Assembly (NCBI RefSeq): GCF_000337535.1
Contig: NZ_AOIP01000015.1
Location: 1-42,066, forward strand
Source of the DNA: Natrialba aegyptia DSM 13077
GTDB lineage: Archaea > Halobacteriota > Halobacteria > Halobacteriales > Natrialbaceae
DNA length: 42,066 bases
Direction: 5' to 3'
The notes under the pieces were generated by a model that was given only the letters and a program-made list of their open reading frames with translations, was not told the DNA's origin and made no database searches. The number at the start of each line of letters is the position of its first letter. Within the stretch, counting starts at the first letter, position 1. Position numbers and translations under genes: made by a program. This document shows positions 8,894 through 17,897 of this stretch, in pieces.

Positions 8894-8920
8894 CCATATG
8901 AGCATCTGGTGTCAGTCGAA

Positions 8921-10690
8921 ATGGCGAATGAAATCGATAAATCCCGGCGTACGTTCCTGAAGGCGGCCGGGGCAGGTGCAGCGATGGCAACCGTTGCCGG
9001 ATGTATTTCCGGTGACAATCCCAACGAGGGAGACAGCGAGAATGTGCTAAACACTATCAATTCGACGGTTACTTCGTTGGATCCGATCCAGTCCACGGAT
9101 ACAGCCTCGGGTGAGGTTATCAAACAGATCTACGAGGGGCTGACGTACTTCGAGAACGGTGAAACGACCGTCGAGAACCTCCTCGCTGAGGAAGTCGACA
9201 TCTCCGACGACCTGCTGACCTACACGTTCACGCTGAAAGAGGCGACGTATCACAACGGGAGCGAACTGACCGCGGACGACTTCGTTTTCGCGTTCCGGCG
9301 ACTCGCCGAATCCGAACACAGTGAACGGTCGAACTTCCTCCTCGAGGGGACGATGCTCAACGTCGAGCACGAGACCAACGGCGACGACGAACTCGTTGCA
9401 GACTCGATCGGCGTCGAAGCGGTTGACGACCGGACGTTAGAAATCCGACTCGAGACCCCGAATCCCAACGCGCTTGAACTCCTCGCATACGACTCGTTCG
9501 TCGCACTCCCGGAGGGAATTGTTGGCGATATCGAGGGCTACGATGGCGAATACGACCAGAGTGAGCTCGCTTCTTCCGAGCCGGTTGGAACGGGCCCGTT
9601 CCAGTTTGAAACCTGGGAATCCAACGCGGAAGTGGAGGTTTCCACGTTCGAGGACTACCACGGAAGCGTGGCGAACATTAACGGCGTTCACTGGCAGATC
9701 ATCGAAGACGACAGTGCACGCTTTACCTACGCGATGAACGAAAATGCGGACTTCTTCCGTATTCCGACCTCCGAGTACGATGCGGATCTGGTCGACGCCG
9801 AAACGGACGACCTCGGGCGCGAAATCGGAACGTATGGCCCGGTCGAAAACGGGGAAGAACTTGACTACGTCGGCGTCCCTCAGCTATCGACGTACTACTT
9901 CGCGTTCAATGCGACGGCAGTTCCGCGTCCAGTTCGACAGGCAGTTGCACACGTTCTTAACCGCGAGGATTTAGTCCAGGAGATTTTCCAGGGTCGCGGT
10001 GAGGAGGCGTACACGTTCACGCCGCCGGGTGCGTTCCCGGGCGGGGCGGAGCGTCGCGAAGAGTTCATTCAGGACTATCCCTACGGGATGAACGAGAGCC
10101 AGCGAGATACTGCAGAGGAACTCCTCGCGGACGCCGGTTATACCAAGGACGATCCGTTCGAGATGACGTTGACGACCTACGAGAGCGAAGTGTTCCAAGA
10201 GGCTGGTCGAAATCTTCGTGACAGGCTCGACGGGATCGGTGTCTCCCTGCAACTGGAGGAAACGCCGTTCTCGACGCTTCAAGAGCGTGGTGAGAACGGA
10301 AACCTCGACTTCTTCTCGCTCGGATGGACCTGGAGCTGGCCGGCAGCGGACTACGGGATGTTCGGCTTCGAGCCGGAAAACACCGATACCTCGCGGATGC
10401 CGACGGAAACGAACGGCTACTATCTCGACTGGCACGCGGAGGACTCGGACGCTTCGAGAAAGGCCCAGGAAGCGTGGGAACAGGTCGAAGCGAATCCCGA
10501 GCCGGAAGAAGGCCAGGAAGCGCGTAACGAGGCCTACATCGAGATGGAAGAGGCAATTTGGGACGATGCGATCATGCTGCCACTGTATCACGACACCCGC
10601 GAACAGTTCGCTTACGATCACGTCGACATCGAACCGTTCGGCGCGATGGGGGACTACCAGCAGCGGTACAACAGCGTCACGCTGGAGTAA
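8921..10690 (+). CDS. dppA: Tat-exported lipoprotein, family 5 peptide-binding protein (cluster 2)
   Basis: Substrate-binding protein of the second importer, 589 residues from ATG 8921. It has a clean twin-arginine motif (KSRRTFLKAAG), a hydrophobic run and lipobox VAGC, then an acidic linker. The mature protein begins with the family hallmark LDPIQSTDTASGEVIKQIYE and contains the later DRDTAEELLADAGY-like block typical of SBP_bac_5. In-frame starts at 8846 and 8891 exist, but they would place extra residues before the Tat motif and fit the promoter less well. It is clearly different in sequence from the cluster 1 protein, so the ligand may also differ. Confidence 0.92.
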   Translation: MANEIDKSRRTFLKAAGAGAAMATVAGCISGDNPNEGDSENVLNTINSTVTSLDPIQSTDTASGEVIKQIYEGLTYFENGETTVENLLAEEVDISDDLLTYTFTLKEATYHNGSELTADDFVFAFRRLAESEHSERSNFLLEGTMLNVEHETNGDDELVADSIGVEAVDDRTLEIRLETPNPNALELLAYDSFVALPEGIVGDIEGYDGEYDQSELASSEPVGTGPFQFETWESNAEVEVSTFEDYHGSVANINGVHWQIIEDDSARFTYAMNENADFFRIPTSEYDADLVDAETDDLGREIGTYGPVENGEELDYVGVPQLSTYYFAFNATAVPRPVRQAVAHVLNREDLVQEIFQGRGEEAYTFTPPGAFPGGAERREEFIQDYPYGMNESQRDTAEELLADAGYTKDDPFEMTLTTYESEVFQEAGRNLRDRLDGIGVSLQLEETPFSTLQERGENGNLDFFSLGWTWSWPAADYGMFGFEPENTDTSRMPTETNGYYLDWHAEDSDASRKAQEAWEQVEANPEPEEGQEARNEAYIEMEEAIWDDAIMLPLYHDTREQFAYDHVDIEPFGAMGDYQQRYNSVTLE

Positions 10691-10768
10691 CGATTGCTAT
10701 TCGGTGACGCGGCTTCGGGTTGCTCCCTGACCCGGCCGTGGTCATTGCTGTCAACGATAATAGGGAGG

Positions 10769-10776
10769 TTTATAAT
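10769..10776 (+). promoter_or_regulatory. TATA-like element between binding protein and permease genes
   Basis: TTTATAAT lies in the 151-bp gap after the binding-protein stop. A transcript from it would start near 10800, about 40 nt before the GTG of dppB. It may provide a separate promoter for the membrane genes. An imperfect hairpin (CGGGT 10716-10720 with ACCCG 10730-10734) lies just upstream. Confidence 0.5.
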
Positions 10777-10809
10777 CCAGGAATGCTCGAACCATCTATA
10801 GTACGACAC

Positions 10810-10845
10810 ATGATGCACATGTTGCAGACGGGTGGTCACCCGTGA
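10810..10845 (+). CDS. Possible 11-residue leader peptide ahead of dppB
   Basis: A short frame reads MMHMLQTGGHP. Its TGA overlaps the GTG start of dppB in the four bases GTGA, the same coupling arrangement seen between the other genes of the operon. It begins about 10 nt after the start site predicted from the TATA element at 10769. Translation could deliver ribosomes to the dppB GTG. It may equally be chance; no homologue is known to me. Confidence 0.3.
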   Translation: MMHMLQTGGHP

Positions 10846-11906
10846 GCCGCTGGCGGTACTTCTTCCGTCGGCTGCTCCTGTCGATCCCCGTCGTCCTCTT
10901 CGGGCTCACGATTACGTTCGTCATCGTACGAATGGGCCCGATCGACCCCGTTGCCGCTATTATCGGTCCCGAAGGGGGGGCCGCGAACCGCGCACGGATC
11001 GAGCAGCGGCTCGGTCTCAATGAACCACTCTGGCGGCAGTATATCGACTTCATCGTCGGGATGCTGACGCTCAACCTGGGTCAGTCCTGGGTCATCCAAC
11101 CGAGTACGAGCGTCGGTGAATTGCTCACCACCTACGCGCCGCGGACGCTCTGGCTCGGGTTCTGGTCAGTCCTGATCGCGATTTTCGTCGGCGTGCCGCT
11201 CGGCTTCTACGCCGGGCTGAATCCAAACACTGGGGGGGATTACCTCGCGTCGTTCGGCGGAATCGTCTGGCGTGCGATGCCGAACTTCTGGCTGGCGATC
11301 ATCTTCCTCGCCGTCTTACGCCAGTCCGAGAAGTTCTTCTTCGGAATAGACTGGAACACGATCGGTGTGACCGTTCCCGGACTCATCGGGCAACCGCCGC
11401 TTAACTTCATCGCGGTCACCGACTGGGTCTCACTCGGGGCGCTCAGCATCCCGATCGGGTTTTACTTCTCACCGATAACACTCGCAGCCTCGATTAAACA
11501 GATCTTGCCCCCTGCGGTCGTTCTGGGCTCGGCTGCGATGGGGAACGAGATGCGAATCGGACGCACTGCCGTTCTCGAGACGATTAACTCGAATTACGTC
11601 GAGACTGCAAAGGCGAAGGGACTTCGGAGTCGGGCCATCGTCTGGAAGCACGTCTTCCGGAACGCACTGGTTCCGCTCGTCCCGATCATCACCAACGAGG
11701 CGTTCATCCTGATCGGCGGCTCGGTCATCGTCGAGGTCATCTTCGGCATCAACGGAATCGGATACCTGTTCTACCAGGCATCGATCCAGGGTGATCTTCC
11801 GCTGGTCGGATCGTTGATGTTCGTCTTCATCATCCTGATCGTCTCGGTAAACATCATCCAGGACTTCCTCTATACGATCCTGGATCCACGCGTGGGGTAC
11901 GAATAG
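10842..11906 (+). CDS. dppB: Oligo/dipeptide ABC transporter permease, B type (cluster 2)
   Basis: Membrane subunit of 354 residues with six main helices, opening WRYFFRRLLLSIPVVLFGLTI as in DppB. The EAA loop is visible late in the protein (AVLETINSNYVETAKAKGLR), and the end LDPRVGYE is typical. A loop of about 40 residues near 165-205 makes it slightly longer than the cluster 1 homologue. The start is GTG at 10842; a GGTGGTCA stretch just upstream may serve as a weak Shine-Dalgarno site. The stop codon TAG abuts the dppC ATG with no gap. It pairs with dppC to form the channel. Confidence 0.94.
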   Translation: MSRWRYFFRRLLLSIPVVLFGLTITFVIVRMGPIDPVAAIIGPEGGAANRARIEQRLGLNEPLWRQYIDFIVGMLTLNLGQSWVIQPSTSVGELLTTYAPRTLWLGFWSVLIAIFVGVPLGFYAGLNPNTGGDYLASFGGIVWRAMPNFWLAIIFLAVLRQSEKFFFGIDWNTIGVTVPGLIGQPPLNFIAVTDWVSLGALSIPIGFYFSPITLAASIKQILPPAVVLGSAAMGNEMRIGRTAVLETINSNYVETAKAKGLRSRAIVWKHVFRNALVPLVPIITNEAFILIGGSVIVEVIFGINGIGYLFYQASIQGDLPLVGSLMFVFIILIVSVNIIQDFLYTILDPRVGYE

Positions 11907-13622
11907 ATGAGTATGAACGAATTCGACGACACGACACTGCGGGACCGTATCGCTGCAAATCCACGGCCAGCCTTGCTTTGGCTGGTTGGTGCGTTCGTCC
12001 TGATTGCACTCGAACTGGGCCGGATCGCCGATGGCGTTCTCCGACTGGGCGGTGCGATAGGATTGATGGTCGATATGGTCGTAACGATTCCGAGTTCAGT
12101 ACGAGGAGCTGTTGCCAGTTCATTCGGAGCCGGTGCTGGCATCGCTGCCTTCGTAATCACGGCGTTCATCCTGCTGGGAATCGTCGCCATCGTCGTCAAG
12201 TGGCTGTTCATCCCGTGGTCGCTCGTCGACCGACTTGGAATCGACGTGAGTACGGGTCGTGAAGATATCCTCGAACGACTGCTCGTGACCGGGCTGCTTG
12301 TGATCGTCGCCGCTGCGCTCGTCTGGACACCCGTCGGCGGGCTCTTCGAGATGCTCATCAGCGTCCTTACGCGCGGTGTCGAAGCAGTCGGGTCGCTGAC
12401 GACGATTACGAGCCGAGAGGTCATTCCAAACCAGGGCTACCAGCTGCCGGACGGAAGTTGGGAAGGGACGTTCCTCGGCCTCTCGCCTGCGTGGGCGTGG
12501 GCGCTTCGTGTGCTCGTCGTCTACGCATACGCTCTGACCTGGCTCGCCTGGCTCTGGAAGGGCTACGAAATCTTCCGCGAACACTACCGCGAGGCGGATT
12601 GGACACCGCGTGACGATAGTATCAATCGCCTGCGGACCCACTACTGGGGAGTCTTCGGCTTCGTCGTCGTGTTCATGTTCGTCGTAATGGCGCTTTGGGC
12701 TCCGGCTGTGAGTCCGGTGACGGCCGAAGCGAACCTCTACAGTCCGTATGGGAACGAGATCCAGTACTACGGTGACGATGGAGTTCAATCGATCACGCAC
12801 GGCGATGCGAATATGAACAGTCGCTCGCAGGGTGGCGACGAGAACGTCGGACTGATGAGCTACGACGACTACGATCGCTTCCATCCGTTCGGAACGAATA
12901 CGGACGGGAAGGATCTGTTTACCTTCCTCGCGTACGGTGCACAGGTTTCACTCGTCATCGGACTCCTTGCCACGGTCCTGATGGCAGTCGTTGCGACGGT
13001 ACTCGCACTGATCACGGCCTACTACAAGGGCGTCGCTGATCTACTGGCGATCATCGCCAGTGACTCGGTGATCGCGCTCCCACGGCTGTTACTGGTCCTG
13101 TTACTCTCGGTGCTGTTCATGCAGGCGAACCATCCGATCGCGGAGATTTACGATGGGGGCTTACTCCTCGCGCTGATCTTCGCCGGGACCGGCTGGCCGC
13201 TACTGTGGCGCTCGGTCCGCGGACCCGCACTCCAGGTTTCCGAACAGGAGTGGATCGACGCCGCAAAGAGCTACGGGCAGAGTCCGGCGGCGACCATGCG
13301 AAAACACATGTCGCCGTACATCGCCGGCTACATGCTCATCTACGCCTCGCTCTCGCTCGGCGGCGTCATCATCGGTGTTGCTGCCCTCTCGTATCTCGGA
13401 TTCGGTGTACAGGCACCGACGCCCGAATGGGGTCGGGCAGTCTTCGAAGGCAAGTCGTACGTTTCGACGTCTTCGTGGCACGTCGCTACGCTTCCCGGAC
13501 TCCTGGTCGTCTTCCTGGTGACCGGGTTCAACGCGCTCGGCGACGGCATCCGCGACGCAATCGACCCACAGAGCGATAGCGGCGACGGTAGTGCTGCCGC
13601 CGCTACCGGAGGTGGTGGATAA
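11907..13622 (+). CDS. dppC: Oligo/dipeptide ABC transporter permease, C type, with large N-terminal membrane extension (cluster 2)
   Basis: At 571 residues this is almost twice the usual DppC. The C-terminal part from about residue 245 is a normal permease: first helix near 248-265, HPFGTNTDGKDLFTFLAYG near 330, a modified EAA loop (ALQVSEQEWIDAAKSYGQS) and a DAIDPQ tail. The first 240 residues add at least four hydrophobic segments (about 22-37, 78-103, 125-142 and 196-217) with no recognised domain. The C-terminus ends in a Gly/Ala-rich run. The stop overlaps the dppD start by one base (TAATG). The extension may be a fused membrane module; its role is unknown. Confidence 0.92.
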   Translation: MSMNEFDDTTLRDRIAANPRPALLWLVGAFVLIALELGRIADGVLRLGGAIGLMVDMVVTIPSSVRGAVASSFGAGAGIAAFVITAFILLGIVAIVVKWLFIPWSLVDRLGIDVSTGREDILERLLVTGLLVIVAAALVWTPVGGLFEMLISVLTRGVEAVGSLTTITSREVIPNQGYQLPDGSWEGTFLGLSPAWAWALRVLVVYAYALTWLAWLWKGYEIFREHYREADWTPRDDSINRLRTHYWGVFGFVVVFMFVVMALWAPAVSPVTAEANLYSPYGNEIQYYGDDGVQSITHGDANMNSRSQGGDENVGLMSYDDYDRFHPFGTNTDGKDLFTFLAYGAQVSLVIGLLATVLMAVVATVLALITAYYKGVADLLAIIASDSVIALPRLLLVLLLSVLFMQANHPIAEIYDGGLLLALIFAGTGWPLLWRSVRGPALQVSEQEWIDAAKSYGQSPAATMRKHMSPYIAGYMLIYASLSLGGVIIGVAALSYLGFGVQAPTPEWGRAVFEGKSYVSTSSWHVATLPGLLVVFLVTGFNALGDGIRDAIDPQSDSGDGSAAAATGGGG

Positions 13623-15118
13623 TGGCAATGGAATCTAATCCAACGGCGGATGCACAGTCAACGGCAACATCGACACTAGACACAACCGCGACGGCAGCGT
13701 CGAACGCCACGACGACAGCCGGTGACCGGAACGACCCGATCATCACCGTCAGAAACCTCCAGACTTCCTTCTTCACCGACAAGGAGGTCATCCGGGCTGT
13801 CGACGGCGTCGACTTCGACATCCGCCCCGGCGAAACCGTCGGCGTCGTCGGCGAGAGCGGCTCCGGAAAAAGCGTCACCGCCCGCTCGATTATGGGCCTC
13901 GTCGATTCCCCCGGACACATACTGGAAGGCAGCAGTATCCGCTTCCAGCACGTCCCAACGCTCCGATCGTTCGCCACCACGTTCGCCGGCCGAACCGTCA
14001 GCCTCGATGAACTCGAGGCCGAACACGACCCGACCTCGCTGTTCGACCATCCCGAAATCGACGCGACGCCGTCGACGTTCGGCTACGACGACCGCGAGGA
14101 AGCGACACTCGAGGACTTCGTCGGTGCCTACGGCGACACGCTCGAGTTCATCGGCGCGGACGAGTGCGTCTTTGTCCGCGACGGCGGTACCGACGATCCC
14201 GAGTCGATTACGGATGGGTTCGTCGAACTCACGCGGTGTACCGGCGAGATTCAGCGGAAGATGCGCGGCGGCCGGATTTCGATGGTGTTCCAGGATCCGC
14301 TGACGAGTCTGAACCCGGTCTACACGGTCGGGAACCAACTCGAGGAAACGTTGCGGCTCCACCAGGATCTCTCCGGGCAGGCGGCAACGGAAGAGGCAGT
14401 CGAGTTGCTCGAGGCGGTCGGGATTCCGGACGCGCGACGGCGCGTGACCGAGTATCCCCACCAGTTCTCCGGCGGGATGCGCCAGCGTGCGGTCATCGCG
14501 ATGGCGCTTGCGTGCGATCCGGAGGTACTGATCTGTGACGAGCCGACGACGGCACTGGACGTGACCATTCAGGCTCAGATCCTCGACCTGCTCAAGGAAC
14601 TCCAGCACGAACGCGACCTCGGTATCCTGTTTATCACCCACGACATGGGTGTGATCGCGGAGGTGACGGATCGCGTGAACGTCATGTACGCGGGCGAAAT
14701 CGTCGAAACGGCCGGCGTCCATTCGCTGTTCGGCGATCCGAAACACCCCTACACTCAGGGGTTGCTGGAGTCGATTCCGGGACGACAACAGGGAGAGCGC
14801 CTGCAGACGATCGAGGGGAACGTTCCGACGCCGAACGAACCCGCGACGTACTGCCGGTTTGCCCCTCGCTGTCCGAAGGCGTTCGGCGACTGTGAGGCCG
14901 TTCATCCCGAGACGGTTCCCGTCGGCGATGGACATCCCGAGGACGAGCAGGCGGCGCATACGACTGCCTGTCTCCTGTATGTCGACGAGTATACGGCGGC
15001 TACACATCCGTCCAGTCGGACCCCGGACCAGGGGGCCGGAGAGGTGGAGGCGATGGGCGGGAGTGCCGACGCTGCGACAGACACAGAAACCGAAACGCCA
15101 CGAGGTGATGACCGATGA
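13622..15118 (+). CDS. dppD: Oligo/dipeptide ABC transporter ATP-binding protein, D type, with internal insertion (cluster 2)
   Basis: ATPase of 498 residues. Walker A GESGSGKS is at 77-84, Q-loop Gln 224, signature FSGGMRQR at 282-289 and Walker B LICDEP at 303-308; these match the family. Lys83 and Gln224 are 141 residues apart, whereas the cluster 1 DppD has about 50. Roughly 90 extra acidic residues (about 112-212, with cysteines near 182 and 206) are therefore inserted in the N-terminal beta part of the nucleotide-binding domain. The oligo_HPY cysteines follow normally, then an acidic low-complexity tail. The first 38 residues are Thr/Ala-rich. ATGA overlap with dppF. Confidence 0.92.
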   Translation: MAMESNPTADAQSTATSTLDTTATAASNATTTAGDRNDPIITVRNLQTSFFTDKEVIRAVDGVDFDIRPGETVGVVGESGSGKSVTARSIMGLVDSPGHILEGSSIRFQHVPTLRSFATTFAGRTVSLDELEAEHDPTSLFDHPEIDATPSTFGYDDREEATLEDFVGAYGDTLEFIGADECVFVRDGGTDDPESITDGFVELTRCTGEIQRKMRGGRISMVFQDPLTSLNPVYTVGNQLEETLRLHQDLSGQAATEEAVELLEAVGIPDARRRVTEYPHQFSGGMRQRAVIAMALACDPEVLICDEPTTALDVTIQAQILDLLKELQHERDLGILFITHDMGVIAEVTDRVNVMYAGEIVETAGVHSLFGDPKHPYTQGLLESIPGRQQGERLQTIEGNVPTPNEPATYCRFAPRCPKAFGDCEAVHPETVPVGDGHPEDEQAAHTTACLLYVDEYTAATHPSSRTPDQGAGEVEAMGGSADAATDTETETPRGDDR

Positions 15119-16527
15119 GTCAAAACGCCCTCGAGACGGGTACGGCAGAAGCGGACGTAGACACGGGCTCACGCCAGGATTCGGATGTCATGGTCGAGGT
15201 CCGCAACCTACGAACTTACTACGAAGGCGATGGGCTACTCGGCGGGACCCCAGTCAAGGCCGTCGACGGTGTCAGTTTCGACATCAAACGCGGCGAAACG
15301 CTCGGGCTGGTCGGCGAATCCGGCTGCGGGAAGAGTACGCTCGGGCGAACGCTCATCCAACTCGAATCCGCGACCGGCGGCGAAATCCGCTTCGACGGGA
15401 CGGACATCACGACGCTGTCGGGAGCCGACCTCAAAGACTGGCGGCGCAACGCACAGATGGTGTTCCAGGATCCGGACTCCAGTCTCAACGACCGGATGAC
15501 GATCGGCGAGATCGTCCGCGAACCGCTCGACGTTCACAGCTGGAAGACGCCGCGGGAGCGCCGCCAGCACGTCAAGGAACTACTCGATACCGTCGGCCTC
15601 CAGCGGGAACACTACTACCGGTACCCACACCAGTTCTCCGGTGGACAGCGCCAACGGATCGGGATCGCACGCACGCTGACGCTCGAGCCCGAGTTCATCG
15701 TGCTGGACGAACCGGTCTCCGCGCTGGACGTCTCAGTCCAGGCAGAGGTAATCAACCTGCTCGAGGACTTGCAAGAGGAGTTCGGGCTGACGTACCTCTT
15801 TATCGCCCACGACCTCTCGGTCGTGCGCCACATCTGTGACCGGGTTGCGGTCATGTATCTCGGGAACATCATGGAGATCGGGCCGACGGAGGAACTGTTC
15901 TCCAATCCGGCAAATCCCTACACGCACTCGCTGCTCTCGGCGATTCCGGAGCCCGATCCGACCGCCCACAAGGACCGGATCACGCTTCAGGGAACGCCGC
16001 CGAGTCCGCGATTCCCGCCGTCTGGATGCCCGTTCAGCACTCGCTGTCCGGCCCGTATCCGACCGCCGGAGTACCAGGACCTCGACAACGAACTCTGGCA
16101 CCAACTCGATACGCTTCGAGAAGTCCTTCGCGAGCGGGATCGCACGGAAAAGTCGGTCACCGACCGCATCAGAGAACTGCTCGGCAAGGAGCCCCACTTC
16201 GGGACGATCGACGAAATCTACGCCGAACTGTTCGACGATCAGGTGGTGCCGCCGGCCGTCGAAGAGGTTCTCGACGACGCCGCTGAACTCGCCCGCGGTG
16301 GCAACGAACAGGCAGCGCTCGACCTGCTCGGTGCGGAGTTCGGCAGCGTCTGCGAGGGTCACGCGCCTGACGGTGCCGACGAGGCGAACGACGCGGACGC
16401 AGAAGAGCCGGTCGAACCCGACTACCACGTCGTCAGTCCCTCCGGCCGTCGGAGCCTCTGTCACCGCCACGATTCCGATGCCGACTACCGAAAACCGGAG
16501 CACGTTCTCGATGATCGACATCGGTAA
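15115..16527 (+). CDS. dppF: Oligo/dipeptide ABC transporter ATP-binding protein, F type, with C-terminal insertion (cluster 2)
   Basis: ATPase of 470 residues: Walker A GESGCGKS 67-74, Q-loop Gln 118, signature FSGGQRQR 174-181, Walker B IVLDEP 195-200, H-loop His 232. The oligo_HPY region begins normally (C305, C311) but is interrupted by about 100 residues rich in charged helix-forming sequence before C413 and C449. The insertion ends in a small helix pair ([20 protein letters not shown]) that resembles the corresponding part of cluster 1 DppF ([19 protein letters not shown]). Both F subunits therefore share this added module. It is the last gene of the rightward five-gene operon; its ATG overlaps the dppD stop. 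Confidence 0.93.
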
Positions 16528-16601
16528 CGTCGTGGCTCCGTAGCGGCAGTTTCACAGCTGTCGCTGTACTACGATTACAAGACGCCCCTCCATCATCTCA
16601 C

Positions 16602-17060
16602 ATGAACTCGGACCCTCCGTCACAGTCTCAATCCCAATCACAGCACCGAACTCGGCTTCTCGTCTTGATCGATGCGCTGACGTATGCCGGCGCGGTCGCC
16701 GCGATCAGCACGATCTGCGCTGTCGTCTTGGGGCTGATAACCGGTGGTGGCCTCTCACGGGCGAAACTCGTATTGTTCTTCGTGGGCTTCATTCTCCTCG
16801 GATATACCACGGCTCGGCTGTGGCCACGGTCGCCATCCGATCTCGAGGACGACGCGGCTCTCTCCGGTGTCTCTGGTGATTCGATTCCGGAAACGGCGGA
16901 TCAGACGCGGTTTCAGGCACTCGTCGCATCCCTTCCGCCGAAGCGGTGGTTTCCAGCACCGCCGCCGGAGGACCGGATCAATCCAGCCGGGAAACTCTTC
17001 TTCGGGAGCCTCGCAGTTTTACTGATCTCCTATCTGATGGAGGCGGTGTTCGGTATCTGA
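16602..17060 (+). CDS. Hypothetical membrane protein
   Basis: 152 residues, not recognised with confidence. Two hydrophobic segments follow an N-terminal Ser/Gln-rich stretch (about 26-50 and 57-74), then an acidic soluble loop with Pro-rich sequence (PPKRWFPAPPPEDR) and a last hydrophobic segment at the C-terminus (about 130-150). The topology suggests a three-helix membrane protein. It follows the cluster 2 transporter by 74 nt in the same direction. A weak TATA-like GATTACAAG near 16573-16581 suggests its own promoter, so a transport role should not be assumed. Confidence 0.75.
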   Translation: MNSDPPSQSQSQSQHRTRLLVLIDALTYAGAVAAISTICAVVLGLITGGGLSRAKLVLFFVGFILLGYTTARLWPRSPSDLEDDAALSGVSGDSIPETADQTRFQALVASLPPKRWFPAPPPEDRINPAGKLFFGSLAVLLISYLMEAVFGI

Positions 17061-17241
17061 CCGACGGCCCGCTCGTTACCACCTGACCCCGTGACGGTCT
17101 TGATCCGCTGTCTCTCGAAAGGAGTGTCTCACTGAGCGGAGCCACTTTCAGAAAGAAAGAGTGCCGTGATACGGCCAGAATACCGGAGACCAGTGTGTAG
17201 GCGTGAAAAGAGTTATCCCACTGCTGTGCCCAACGAGGTGT

Positions 17242-17754
17242 ATGACACAAATCGGGGATGACGAGTTCACTCAGCAGCGAGAGCCAGTCAGCGGGACTGC
17301 GATCAAGAACGCCTGGGTGCAGACCACCGAAGACCTGTCTGCTCTCGAACAACAGCGGCAGGAAAACGGCTGGGACACCGTCGCTATTCCGGCCCTCCAA
17401 ACCGCAGCAGTCAGCCGGGACGCTGGCAAGAAACACGACGATCGATACGGACTCTTCTTTGTTATCGCGGACAACCACGCAGACTCGTTCACGAACGCCT
17501 TCGAACGCGGCGAGTTCCCGCGGTACGAAGCCTACCGAAACGAAGTCGATGGTGCCGTCTTCCTCGTGGTCGAACTCCTCGATCCCGAAAGCGAGACTGC
17601 AATCTTGCTTGCGGGCCAGTACGAACGCCGCCACGTTCCGGGTATGGTCGCCGCTGCCAACGAGGAAGGTGAACTCTATACACACGTGAGGACGCTCGAT
17701 AAGACGGTACTCGGCTCGTTCAAACACGAGGAGTACGCCCCGCTGGTACCGTGA
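17242..17754 (+). CDS. Conserved haloarchaeal protein of unknown function
   Basis: From ATG 17242 (MTQIGDDEF) the protein has 170 residues, acidic and soluble, with no signal peptide. The pattern, including GWDTVAIPALQTAAV, DRYGLFFVIADNHAD and a Leu/Val-rich segment VFLVVELLDPESETAILLAG, looks like a single alpha/beta domain. From memory it resembles a widespread haloarchaeal family of unknown function (a DUF75xx-type family), but I cannot name it with certainty. The frame is open 39 bases further upstream from ATG 17203. ATG 17242 is preferred because a TATA-like AGTTATCC lies about 28 nt before it. Confidence 0.75.
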   Translation: MTQIGDDEFTQQREPVSGTAIKNAWVQTTEDLSALEQQRQENGWDTVAIPALQTAAVSRDAGKKHDDRYGLFFVIADNHADSFTNAFERGEFPRYEAYRNEVDGAVFLVVELLDPESETAILLAGQYERRHVPGMVAAANEEGELYTHVRTLDKTVLGSFKHEEYAPLVP

Positions 17755-17897
17755 TCGGGGAGTGTCGGCGTCGATAGCAGCACGTGAGAGCACCGAGTTG
17801 AGAATCGCCAGTGACAGCCGGCTGCACTCGTCTCGACGGCGGTGTGACTTCCGCGTTCAGGTAGACAGCCACTCGATCGACAAGCGACGTAGAAGGA

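Larger units (their letters stand above)
8515..8920. promoter_or_regulatory. Shared divergent promoter region of the two peptide-transport operons
   Basis: A 406-bp AT-rich stretch separates the two divergent binding-protein genes. Leftward TATA-like TTATTTATAT lies at 8536-8545, and rightward TTTTATG at 8887-8893. A second rightward TATA-like TTATTTA is at 8800-8806. Inverted repeats include CAATAT-G-ATATTG (8562-8574) just upstream of the leftward TATA box and TTCACCC/GGGTGAA (8751-8757 and 8778-8784, 20-nt spacer) near the middle. No convincing gene is present. The repeats could bind a regulator acting on one or both operons; that is inference. Confidence 0.6.

Noticed and set aside
13676..15172. 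A 498-residue minus-strand open frame opposite dppD of cluster 2
   Set aside because: High-GC codon bias keeps the antisense frame open; the plus strand has all ABC ATPase motifs, the minus strand none.
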